NCBI GenBank assembly: GCA_973895155.1
Contig: OZ316891.1
Coordinates: forward strand, 19,282,001 to 19,346,000
Direction of reading: 5' to 3'
Source of the DNA: Marsupella aquatica
Lineage: Eukaryota; Marchantiophyta
DNA length: 64,000 nucleotides
Shown here piece by piece: positions 33,104 to 43,862 of this stretch. Under the pieces are notes generated by a model. It ran no database searches, was not told where the DNA came from, and saw nothing but the letters and a program-made list of their open reading frames with translations. Every line of letters starts with the position of its first letter. Within the stretch, counting starts at the first letter, position 1. The translations under genes and the position numbers were made by a program.

Positions 33104-34076
33104 GAGCAAGACGGATAGGGCATCCACGACTTTGTCATTTTAGCTTTTCACTTTTGACTTCGTAGTGACCGTAGTACCTGGGACGTTATAGTCACTGAAG
33201 CATTTGCTATCGTAGTAACAATTTTGGTTGCAATTGAAGGCTGTCGCCTTGTGGGATCGTCTCAACTAGGATTAATATGTTCCAGAGCTCATGTTCAGAG
33301 CTCCATTTTGAATATAGATATCGGCACTTGAAGTGTGAAACATTTTTGCGATTGGGTGTATACCCTAATTCAGCTACACTATATTTATAGTTCATTTCAC
33401 TGTCGTCGCTTTTGTGTCAATGAAGTGGGCTCCTACGTGAGAATGTGATGTGCACATTGTGGCCTGGCAACTGCCTGTTTTGTTCTGGCTGTTTCCTTCT
33501 CGATGTAGTTTGGTTCTGTTCGCTGGAAGTTAGCAAGACTTTACACACAGTGGTCTATGCATTTCACCAAATTTTGTAAGTCATGTGAAAGTTTGTGCTC
33601 TGCATTGGCCAAAAAGATGTTGCCACGGAATATTACAATCTGACTTGAAGCAAAGTTTTAGCATTAAATTGGGCATTGCAAGAACCGAGAAACAAGCACC
33701 TTGCATGAGTGCATGAGGCTAGAACGGATGCAGTGGGCCTGGAAAATTAGGTCCAATCTTGATGGCAAGAAAGGAACCGTCTGGACTATGAGGTGAGCCG
33801 CATAGAAGAGGAAACAGCTCAGCGTAAGCAAAATTTGAGCACGAACATCCAATCGGCATTTAGTGAGGACAAAAATTAAGAATTATTGGTGCTCAGATTA
33901 TGATGTTCATAGCAGAGAAATACAATCTGTTGAAGCATGTGCACAAATTGCACAAATCGACTATTTCTGCAAACATTAGGACTAATGTCGCATCGAAAGC
34001 GACGATGGCAACTCTCCTACCCTAAATCAACAACCTCCTCATCTCTACGTTCAGTCGTCCATGCTCGGGAGTTTCC
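33104..34076. other. Convergent spacer of the Harbinger element
   Basis: About 970 bp between the 3' ends of the transposase and Myb-like genes. No frame with motifs was seen. Confidence 0.5.
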
Positions 34077-35529
34077 CTATTGCGGAGCTCTTTCTGGAAT
34101 GGGTGGTGTCGGGTTCAATGCAGGGAACAATTGCATGAGTGTGACCATCTGCTCTGGTGTCCTGTTAGAACAGATGAGCTCAGTGAACATTGCACTGGAC
34201 TGTTGAGCTCTCAGCAGGGTCAGTTGTATGTCCAGATCAATTCTGGCCCTCTTCTCCTCGTGCTTTCTCTGTATCCTGTCCCTCTCCTTTGTGTCCTTTG
34301 CCAGTGCTAGGCGTGCTTCCTTCCTGTCTGCCAATTCTTGAGCTTTCCATTTATCACGAGTTTCAATCATCTGCTGTCAAAATACGTTCTTCTCACCAAG
34401 CTTTTCCATGTACACCTCTGCCATATTGGGCCGGGAAGTTGCTTGTGAAGGGACGGGCCTTCTTGAGTTTTTCTTCCCCGGATATGATCTATCCACAGTG
34501 GGATTAGATGGCGGGGCTGGAGGGGCCCGTGAGCCTTGCACCTCAGTGGTGTTGCAAAATGTTGCATCACCAGAAGCAACAGGCTCTGGTTGTGTCCCTG
34601 TGGATACAAATTCTTCCGCTTCTGCAGGTCTAAACCCAACATTGCTCGTGGCTGGATCAGGAAACTCAGTCGGTAAGGTCTGCTGAGAGTCAAACTGCGA
34701 ATCCCCACCCTGTTCACGCCAATCTGTGTAGGACCAGTAACAAGCAAGAGTCATTCACTCAATTATACTCACATAGAATGTAAAAAATGAAATGCCTTTC
34801 GATGTTAAAGTAAGAAATGCATTTTTGTGTGCAGGTATTTTAGAGTTGGAACATACATGTGGGCAGGGAATCATGGTCATTTCGACCGTCGTAGTCGTCT
34901 AGCTCTTCCTCGTTTGATCCTGGATCCAAACAAAGCTCATTGTGTCCTGGCAATCCAACTGATGCGGTGGCAAGGGGGGAAACATTTGCCCTCTCGCCAT
35001 AGAGCGCATGCATCCTCTCAAAGTGTGGACAGATTTTGTCTAGCTTGTCCTCCAGCGTAATACCTGCACGAAGCTCTGCCAACGGTAGACCAGCCCCAGA
35101 ATCCTGTTTGACAGCCAAAGCTTCCTTGTATTTCTTCAAATAACGTGCGAAGCGTTTACCCAGGTTGTCTCCCGTGCTGACGAATTTAGGGAACCCTTGT
35201 GAATGGAGCACAATCAACATCATTCGAAAAACTGTCTTTTTTGAAGGATGCCTTGTACCAACAGGCAGCCTACGAGAGGATCCATTAAGCTGGGCAAAGT
35301 TCATTGGATCTTCGAGCCAATCCACGATCTTCCCCAAGTCATATGCTGTGAGCTTGCGATTTGAATCAGCTGCAGAAACATGATGATTATTTGCGGCCAC
35401 CATGTTTGCTCCAAGTTCTGTTTGCTGTGAATCGGGCACGATGGAATCAGGCACTAGCACTGGATCTTGCAAGTGGAGAGATCCAGCAAGTTCTGAGGTA
35501 GTGAGATGAGGCCTCATCGAATAAGCCAT
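34077..35529 (-). pseudogene. Harbinger Myb/SANT-like DNA-binding protein (one in-frame TGA)
   Basis: Exon 1 is 35,529-34,857 and exon 2 is 34,723-34,077; the intron has a GTATGT donor and a TACACAG acceptor and keeps phase, giving a frame of 440 codons with its stop. A TGA at 34,377-34,379 interrupts it before QQMIETRDKWKAQE. The N-terminal half has LGKIVDWLEDPMNFAQLNG, GFPKFVSTGDNLGKRFARYLKKY and CPHFERMHALYGERANVSP, the pattern of the Myb/SANT-like partner encoded by Harbinger elements. The C-terminal third is a charged helix (RDKWKAQELADRKEARLA). Known partner proteins of this kind bind the element's DNA and carry the transposase into the nucleus. The TGA is one C-to-T step from CGA. Confidence 0.75.
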
Positions 35530-35881
35530 CTATCCTCTTCTACTCTTGCAGTTCGCGACGCAAAATTCGGAGTCGAATGTGCAGTCAGAGTTGCGAGAGG
35601 GAAGCTTCAATTTTGAAAATGCTCTGCACTCATCAAAAGAAACAAGGTCTCTGTTGTGCAGACGAAAGTCGGCGCAAGTGTTCAAACGACCGTGAGCGGG
35701 ATTTCATTGCCTTAACTGCAGCTAAACCCGCGATGGTTCAGGCTCACGGCACGTCTCAAACATGGCCACCCCACTTTTTGCATGCCCGAAAAGGTGGTCC
35801 CGGCCTTAGTCGTGGGCGCACTTTGGGCCGGTCACATGCCCACGACCAAGTCCGCGGCCCTAAAGTTTGAGACGCCCTAAT

Positions 35882-37005
35882 AGAACAAGTGCATGTGCAC
35901 TCCAGCGCTTGACAATTTGTTTTCTTTGTTTTGGCATTTTGATATAATTTCTTTGTTTCCAAGAGGTTGGGATTACAATTGCCGAAGACTTTTCTGCGTT
36001 TGCACTAGGATTTATTTATTGTGAATTTTTCTAACTCATATATTTATTCCACAAAAACCTGGGGCCAACTGGCCCTTGGATCTTAGGGTGGTTGTACAAA
36101 ACTTTGGGGGTAGTTTGACTATTTCTTTACCAAAGCAAATGTATGGGCCATTTAACATTTTAGAAGATCCTGCATGGGGGCTAAAGGAGAGATTGGAATT
36201 TTTTAATGGCCCCCAATGTCTGGTAAAGCTAACTAGAGCAAATGGTGTTAGATTATTTGCTAGACGACAAGTTGGGGACCCACTCCACTTAAAAGTTAAG
36301 TAGTTCATTGGCTAGGGCCCTTCTTGTTAAGACTAGAGAACATCTGATGAGGGGCATGCAGGTCCACTTTAATGCAAAAGACTCAAAACAAGAATGGACC
36401 AAGGAGCCAGATGAAGAGACCTCCAAGGGAGGTGGTCTACAACCTGGGACAAAAATGTGCTCCACATAAACAAAAGGTGGGCCCACTCCATTCCATCTAG
36501 GGATCGGCAACAGGTTAGGTTGAACGTGCATCCAACATTTTGCAAAGTGAACAGTCGCATTTTTCCCCAGTGGATGGCCTTTTTTCCTCAATGGATAGCC
36601 CTGATCAGTGTTTTTTTTAAGGATTTTGCTTTTTTGCCAAGGTGGCGAATGTAAAGTGTGTCAAGGAGAAGATGCTCAAAAGATTCTGTATTCAATTATG
36701 TTCTTGACCGTCAGATCTCCCTAGATTTAAGGTGGACCGTTAGATTCTGGCTAAAGGGGCCTGGGATTAGGTGGAACACTGGCTAATGAGACAGCAAAAA
36801 AGTAGCGACTTTTAGCTAAAAGTGGCGAAGGATTTTGGGGAGGTGGAATCTAGCGAATTTTCGCCACTAAAAAAAACACTGGCCCTGATCACCACATCTT
36901 GAAGACCAAAAAAAAGTGGACACTGTCACCAAAGTCTTGTAATTAAAGCTACCCTTAGCAACAACACTTTCCTCAAGAGGGGATTCTGGCATTACATTCT
37001 CACTC
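35882..37005. other. Intergenic, nothing recognised
   Basis: One open frame of 75 codons (36,076-36,303) has no motif. The block 36,700-36,890 is rich in AGTGGCGA/AAAGTGGCG-like words but shows no clear unit. Confidence 0.4.
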
Positions 37006-37013
37006 TATCAAAT

Positions 37014-38126
37014 AGATAAGAATATATACATACTTTTTACAGAAAAGGGCCAAACAGAGTACAAACGAATAAACAAGAGAGGTCCCAAGTGGACAAAAAC
37101 AGATGCAAAAAAAGTGAGCAAAAAGAAACCCCAAAATACCAAAGAAAAGGAACTAAAAGAAGTGAGCAAAAGGAAATCCCTAAAAACCAAAAAAGAATAA
37201 TTAAAACTATCGCAAATGGACCGAGGTCCTCATCATTCCTAGCAAATGTGGCAAAAGCTAATGGTCTACATCAAGTGTCGAGACTAAATCGGCAAGTGGG
37301 ACTGGAATGTCCTCTAGGGGGGATAGCCGCTGCGGAGTCAGACTAGCACCCACTGTTAGAGATCCATGATAGATGGCCCGAGCTTGAGCACATTGTAAGG
37401 TGACTGAAATGCGTTTGCAAAAGTGCATGGTCAAAATAGATACCGGGGGTCCGGTGGGACCCATCCGGCCATGAACATCCTGAGAAGCTTGTCGAAGAAG
37501 CCCGTCAAACTGATGATGGAGAAGCCCAAATATCTCAAGAGCGAGGGGGAGGAAACTATCAGATGAAGCTCGTGCAACATATTTGGCCTCCTTCGTTGTT
37601 GCTGCTCGTGATGTTGCTGCCCCTACCGTTGTTGCCACTGTCCCAATGATGTCTTTGCGCAATGGGTTTGCCACCACTACATCTGCCAAAGTACGTTGAC
37701 CCTCACTTACCATGGTAAGATCCACCCGTAACTGCTGTGATGGAGGACGAGGTAACTCAAGCACCACCTCCCACCGCACGCAGACCAAAGAGCTAGAGAG
37801 AACCTGAGCAATCGCATCTCTCATACCGTCGTGAACAAAAATGGTTTTGCCTCCCAAACTACACCTAAGAAGATGGACACCTTTGGCATCACAAGGCTTC
37901 CCACAAGTCCAAGAAGGAGGTAAACCAACAATAAGTGGGTGGGGCAAGCCCATACGAAGACGCATGGCTGTCGCAAACTCCACTGAAGACATCCGCAGGT
38001 GAGGAATGACTGGATTGGCTTGAAGCCATCCTCCTGCGCCCTTCCCTTTGGAAGAAAGAATCCGAGCTCGGTCCATGTCAGGTGCCTCGGTGAGGATGCT
38101 AGAGAGGGTGAAAGCGTGCATACGCC
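37014..38126 (-). mobile_element. 5'-truncated copy of the LINE, with 8-bp target duplication
   Basis: 1,113 bp matching the 3' part of the LINE at 2,921-4,026. TATCAAAT is duplicated exactly at 37,006-37,013 and 38,127-38,134. Similarity stops abruptly at 38,126, just upstream of the endonuclease segment. 5' truncation with a short target duplication is the product expected from target-primed reverse transcription. A short tail (37,014-37,020) lies between the conserved 3' end and the duplication. Confidence 0.9.
37258..38126 (-). pseudogene. LINE fragment: zinc knuckle and restriction-like endonuclease
   Basis: An uninterrupted frame of 287 residues (38,121-37,258), aligned without gaps to the frame at 4,021-3,158. 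It shows the same CTCGKPC-like knuckle (here TWTCGKPC-like, with a changed first Cys: SWTCGKPCDAKG) and the RVDLTMV ... LADVVVANP nuclease signature. RT and the N terminus are missing, so this is an insertion remnant, not a gene. The open frame over its full length suggests a fairly recent insertion or a parent different from the copy at 2.9-7.5 kb. Confidence 0.85.
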
Positions 38127-38134
38127 TATCAAAT

Positions 38135-39342
38135 GATCATCGATTAGGTTAAGGACCACAAAAGAAAGGGCTGCCTACGTACAATACAACCATTATAGCT
38201 ATCTTGCATGTTGATGGCCCTCAAAAACAATTGCCCCCCCAAAATCCCTCAAATTTGGGGATAACCCTTGAGATCCTGACCACACATCCTCTCATCTGTG
38301 TTTTTCCAAAGTTGGGACTACAAGGGCCAAAAAGTTTACAGACCATCCTTGGCCTTTATCTTCCACTTAAAGAAGCTCTGGAGCTTGGCAGATGATCGAG
38401 GCCATTCAGACACAATTTTCTCCTTAAGTAATACTGGCCAGAACCTTGGGGGGGGGGGGGTCATTACTGGAGGACCATACATCATGTGCGATGTTTTAGG
38501 GTTTGACCGCCCTAACTTATAATTGAAAATTTTTTTTTTACAAAACTCTTTATTTCTTTAATTTTGTCATTTTTTACTAAAAAACCCCTAAACACTTTGA
38601 AAAAAGTATTTTTTACAATTAAATAGGCCTATGTGTTCTTTAAAGTTGATTAGTCAGTAAAACATGCCCTATGTGTTCTTCCACCAAACTTTGGAAGTCT
38701 TTAGCCACACCTATTTAAATGGGCCTATACATGGTCGCACATGATGTGCCACTTTCGTGGAAGTGACCCCCCCAAGGCCAGAACATTGACTTAGGGCTGT
38801 AATTTGAAGGGCCACACACACACAAGACAAATCTTAATACAAAAGAAAATGGTACTTGAGTAAAAAGTAACCCTTTAAAGCGCTCCATGCGGTTGCAATG
38901 GTCGATTGGAGAATCTTTTCAAACGTAGTGGTTCATGAGAGCTTCACTTTCAGGAAATACTCAATGCCAAAATATTATTCTCCTTTTTTGTTTCTTAATT
39001 TTAAACACAATGTATACACTGAAAATTCAGTGCTTAAGTCACTATGCTCAAAATGTTTTTAAAATTTGTATCATTAAATTATTCTTAGTTGCCATAAGCA
39101 CCCTAAAATTATCATTCAGGTCCAATATATTAGTGATTATTAACTTTTTGCTTGAACCAGGATGGCACTACCACAACATGCTGTCCAAGCCTTCACCATA
39201 TTGTTTGTACAAAAGTTGAAATAATGCATATGATTACCAGTTTAACTATAGGCAGAGTGGTCAGGGGATGGAGGACGAGGTCAATTCTGCAACAACCCCA
39301 GATACTCTAGACTAGAGTAGTCCATACACTGAAACAAAGGTG
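38135..39342. other. Intergenic, nothing recognised
   Basis: Contains a run of 12 G near 38,450 and a short (CA)n near 38,815. No supported gene. Confidence 0.4.
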
Positions 39343-39350
39343 ATATATTC

Positions 39351-40654
39351 CAGTAAAATACTTGATGGGCCCCTCTAGCTAAAGATATTAGGAGCCCCTA
39401 ACTTTTCAAATATATTTAATGGGGCCCCTCGTCTCTGTAACCCTTCCTTAGGACCTGTCATATTATTTTTTCCATTTTTTAATTGTAACATACTATACAA
39501 CTATGTATGTCAATCTAGATTATATTGTCTAGAAGCAATTCAATGTACTCTTGTTTGAAAATTCATATATAGCTTATGTACAAATTTTTTTGGCCTTCTC
39601 ACTCCCATTTTCATTTGTTTCATGTTTTGAAATACTTCTGCAAGGGAAGTATTGTTGTACTTAAGGCCGAGACTTAAGGTACTTAATTTTTGGTTTCTTT
39701 AATTATTTTCTCTCAATTTTTTGAAATTACTTATATCTGAAATTATTTCTCCAAAACATAGTCTTACCTGAACTTTAGGAAGGTGAACCAATGATTTTGG
39801 ATGCTATCCGGGTGCTATTTGGGTGCTATATTTTGAAAGTTTTTTTTTGCAAATAAATCATGTGGAACTTAAACAATTAGTTGATACTATTTTTCCAATT
39901 TTTTTTGGAAATATTCACCTTAGATGTGAGCATTTCCTTGGTGTCATTTTGTGATATTTGTTTTTAGATGTGAGCACCTAGGTAGAGTATTTCAAGAAAT
40001 TTACGCAATGCCATTGAGTTAAACAACAATTTGATTCTTTAGCTTAGAACACAAGGCATTAATTGAATTCACAAGGCATCAATTGAATTCATAAAAATGA
40101 GCATCTAGGATGCACATAGTAACAAATATTAAAGCAGTTGTATGACTTTATAATTTTGAGCTCAATGCTGGTGCAACAACCACAAAATTAGCTATCCAAA
40201 TCATACATATCACAATATATTCAATAAATAAAGAGAATAAGTACTCTATACTTTCTGTGCAGGAGTAATTTAAAAGTAACAGGGGCTAAATGCTTTGTAC
40301 ATATATTATATACTTATTTTAAACAAGAGTACACCAAATTGCTTCTAGATAGTACATTGTCAATCAGTAAACAGGGGCTACTTGCTTTGTACATATATTA
40401 TATACTTATTTTAAACAAGAGTACACCAAATTGCTTCTAGACAGTATATTCTAGATTGACATACATAGTTGTACAATATGTTACCATTAAAAAATGAAAA
40501 AAATAATATAACAGGTCCTGATAAAGGGTTCAAGGGACAAGGGGCCCATTAAGTATATTTGAAAAGTTAGGAGGGGTCCATTAAGCATATTTGAGAAGTT
40601 AGGGGCTCGTCATTAATATCTTTAGCTAGAGGGGCCATCAAGTATTTTGATGTA
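39351..40654. mobile_element. 1.3-kb non-autonomous element with long inverted ends
   Basis: The left arm (39,351 to about 39,590, with AAAATACTTGATGGGCCCC, CTCTAGCTAAAGATATTA and TTTCAAATATA) returns as reverse complement at about 40,383-40,654. ATATATTC flanks both sides (39,343-39,350 and 40,655-40,662), consistent with an 8-bp target duplication. No coding frame inside. Long arms and an 8-9-bp duplication would suit a Mutator-like or hAT-like non-autonomous element; I cannot choose. Confidence 0.75.
40289..40443. repeat. Internal direct duplication, about 93-bp spacing
   Basis: TGCTTTGTACATATATTATA ... ACACCAAATTGCTTCTAGA occurs twice, near 40,290 and 40,383. It lies in the right arm of the foldback element; the left arm has only one counterpart. 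Confidence 0.85.
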
Positions 40655-41063
40655 ATATATTCACTGAATTTGATTAGAGTGTACTTGGGATTTCATATCT
40701 TTCAGTGGCACTCTAGCAAAACCCAGATTCAAAACGTGATTCAAACAAGTAGCCATTAGAGCATGGGTATATACACCAACAATATACATCGACGATTTCT
40801 CCATTTGTCACTGGAATTAAACGCTTCTTGGTCAATAAACAATAAAAAAAAAAAAAAAAGAAGCTTTTTCAATTATCTATTGTTTGACCTATGGGTATGT
40901 TTTTTAGGTTTAGTATCCACGTCAGGGATTATCATTGACAGAGTTTATCCTTTCTGTTTGGTGGCTCGTGGACTGGTCACCTGGCTCAGATGTGACATGC
41001 CCTACTTTGTCCTATGGTCTGTGTGGGAGACCTTATGGATATGCATTGTGCAATGTCATTCAC

Positions 41064-41195
41064 TCCCCTTGTATTATACCCTACTGCCCTCTATCAAGGT
41101 ACAACTGCTGTAGACTTGTAGATTTTAAGTCCCCTTGTATTATACCCTACTGCCCTCTATCACGATACAACTGCTGTATACTTGTAGATTTTGAG
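41064..41195. repeat. Tandem duplication, 66-bp unit
   Basis: TCCCCTTGTATTATACCCTA begins at 41,064 and 41,130; the two copies differ at only a few positions. Confidence 0.9.
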
Positions 41196-42325
41196 TAAGG
41201 AAATATCGTTAGTTGGAAAGAAGTGTCCTCTTTTGGTTTGTCGCTTGGGTGGGTGACCAAAGCCAAAGTAGAAGAAAGTGTTGGAGGAAGACAGTTGCTC
41301 AAAGTCAAAATATCTCCAGGTTTTCTAACCAGTCACCCTGTCAAAATGAGTGTAAAAAAAGAAAAAGGGTTCAATGATTGAAGATGGTCAAAGGTTCAAG
41401 ACAATAAATCAGGATAGGCAGAATCTAACTAATTGGAAAAATTTGTGCACTTTATACCTCAAAAAACTATTGATTGGAGACTGAAAATTGTCTCATTTTC
41501 TGCAAAAGAAGACCGATGAGTAAAAAGGATTATGTCAATTGAAACGTGTTACTTGGGTTTGTGTGGATGAGGGGTTGAGTGTTTTTGTGAGGTGATGGTG
41601 AATATACAACTCTTGAATGTTCTACATTTTTCCACCAAACAAATTCTCTTCATGGCGGATAGTGACGTACGCAAAGACTTTAGATGCTATCAACCGTATG
41701 AGATCAGGGTAGAAACCATTATGATAATTTCAACCTTGTTTCCAAATTTTGCCTTGCTTCCAAAATTAAAAAACCCGAGCCACTATGAGCAGGGGTACTG
41801 TGCAACCATTTGTACAAACATTTAATATTAGCTGCTCTCACTTATAATAAATTCAGACAAATAGAAATCCTTCTCATGATTCAATTTTAGTTATCACTGT
41901 ACTTGCAACCCCAGATAAAGATGACAAGTGGCTTATGTTACTGAGAATTGCTTACCATGACAACAACAAAAAATGTATGTTTGCATGTTATCAAGAATGA
42001 CAGGAAGATATTGAGCCAAGGAATTGCTGGGCAGGAGAGGAAGTGTTATCAAGGTGTTGTTGTTGTCGGGGTTGATGCACAAATATTGTCAAAGCAAAAC
42101 CTAGTCAGTGACATTGTATGCCAGGTCGGGCCATGGCATGTACGGTGCTGCTGACCATTCATCAAGGGGACAAGGCAGGGATGTGAGGATCAACAGTGTA
42201 GTTAGAATCCACCATTAGCCCAAAAACTTTTGATGCAACTTTGAAGCACTACCGGACTCAATGGACTCTTGTCCCTGTTGATCTCTTCCTAAATTGAAAT
42301 CTATATTAATCAATTGACAAGCAAG

Positions 42326-42590
42326 TTTCAAGCACCCACAGCACAAGGGAAAAATATTGGAATCTGTTGTCATTGTTGGCCAGTTAAATTTGTCTTTTCT
42401 TAAAAGCTCAAGAGTTTATTCATACAAGGAGAGTTAATATTCTTCTTGTTCAACCTATGAGTTTCAAGTGCCCCTACAGTGCAAGGCAAAAATACAAGCA
42501 TCACATAATGTAGTCACTGTTTGTGAGCTAAGTTTGTCATTTCTTAACAGCTCAAGAGTTTATTGATAAGAGGGATGAAAGTATTCTTTG
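42326..42590. repeat. Tandem duplication, about 134-bp unit
   Basis: Two diverged copies, each running from TTTCAAG(C/T) through CAGxxCAAGGxAAAAATA to AGCTCAAGAGTTTATT, starting near 42,326 and 42,460. Confidence 0.75.
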
Positions 42591-43862
42591 GTCCAACTTA
42601 TGAGCATTTTACTCAAAGTCCTTGGAGGCTCATTCAAAATTAGTGTCACTAACACTAACTATAGTAGATAAACTGTGTACACAACCCTACCCTTGTTACT
42701 GAGGTCTAGATTTTGAGATCCCACTCATTGACCTGAATACAGTTTCTTGACCATGAAAGAAATATCGGGCCACATGTGAGAGAGTACGACACCAAGGAGA
42801 TATTGTCAAAACTGCATATGCCTAGAAGGATGTCATGCCCTGGGACAGTGCCTCTTATGCACATCGGCATGTCCCTCGCATGCCCGCTAGGTATGTACTT
42901 AGGGCTAGTGTACTACTTGAGTTAGCGACATGTTCTTATAGCAAATTCCAGGCGTTCTTGAAGCAAACGTGCTTGTTAGTGTGACGTCAAGACTTTGTTT
43001 ACTTAGGGCATGTATTTTTTTGTTGGTATTCAGTTCTTCTTGAATCGCTGTTGACATAGCTCAGACAGTGCTCGTCGGTTCTGTACACGGGATTCACACA
43101 GTGATTCATTAGATGCTCCCGACCGATCTTGGCATCCTGCCGGTTTTCGATTCGATTTCAGTACGCTTGTTTCTCTTGCGCCTTTTATATACAAAGGTTT
43201 ACACCTCCACTACGTACATACCACTTCATTTGCTTTTTCTTGGCACTTGTAAATGTGATGAGACTTTTTCTATGCATGTTTGTTGCTAGCAGCTTGCATA
43301 TGTGCATTGTCGGTGCCTTGTATGTTTTTGATACACTATGGTTACGATACTATATGTCATGACAAGGAGCCAATCAGACACAATAATATTTCAATTAGCC
43401 CATTGCTCATGTTTTGCACAGTGTTGTCAACAGTAAGTGATGTTAACCAGAAATGTTGTCAAGAACAAGTGGGATGGCCAATTGGATGCCATGGGGAGTC
43501 GAATGGGTCTGACAACTGGATTTTAAGGAGCATGTCAGCTATATGGAGAGTGACAAGTTCTAGATGGAAAAGGTGCACAATGGCACCATTAGGTCCATCT
43601 CATGATTAGGAAAGTATGTCATCATAATCCAACTGATTTGGAGGCTTCCCCACCAAAGCAACATTTTTTCAGCAGGCCCTGAGAAAGAAATTGTGAGATT
43701 CCATATTGTAGTGTTTACATTAGATATAGAGTGCAGCCAAGAAATTGCCAGCGAAGTGCCCATATTAGAGCCACTGTAAAATCCTATCATTGCTACCTCT
43801 TCTTTGATCGATGTTTCTGACCAAGATCTATAGGTACATTGTCTCAACCAATGCAGTCCTTC

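Larger units (their letters stand above)
29529..35878. mobile_element. 6.35-kb PIF/Harbinger transposon with a third, RPA-like gene
   Basis: Perfect 16-bp inverted ends AGGGCGTCTCAAACTT (29,529-29,544, and its complement 35,863-35,878) are bounded by the 3-bp duplication AAT (29,526-29,528 and 35,879-35,881). Three-base duplications are the rule for PIF/Harbinger. Inside are an RPA-like OB-fold gene (+), the DDE transposase (+) and a Myb/SANT-like gene (-) that converges with it. Transposase plus Myb-like protein is the standard pair of this superfamily; the RPA-like gene is not. A second GTCTCAAACATGGCC motif sits about 110 bp inside the right end. Both standard genes carry a break, so this copy is probably inactive alone. 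Confidence 0.93.
40663..43862. other. Intergenic with two small tandem duplications
   Basis: Apart from the duplications at 41,064 and 42,326 nothing is recognised. Short frames have no motifs. Confidence 0.4.
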
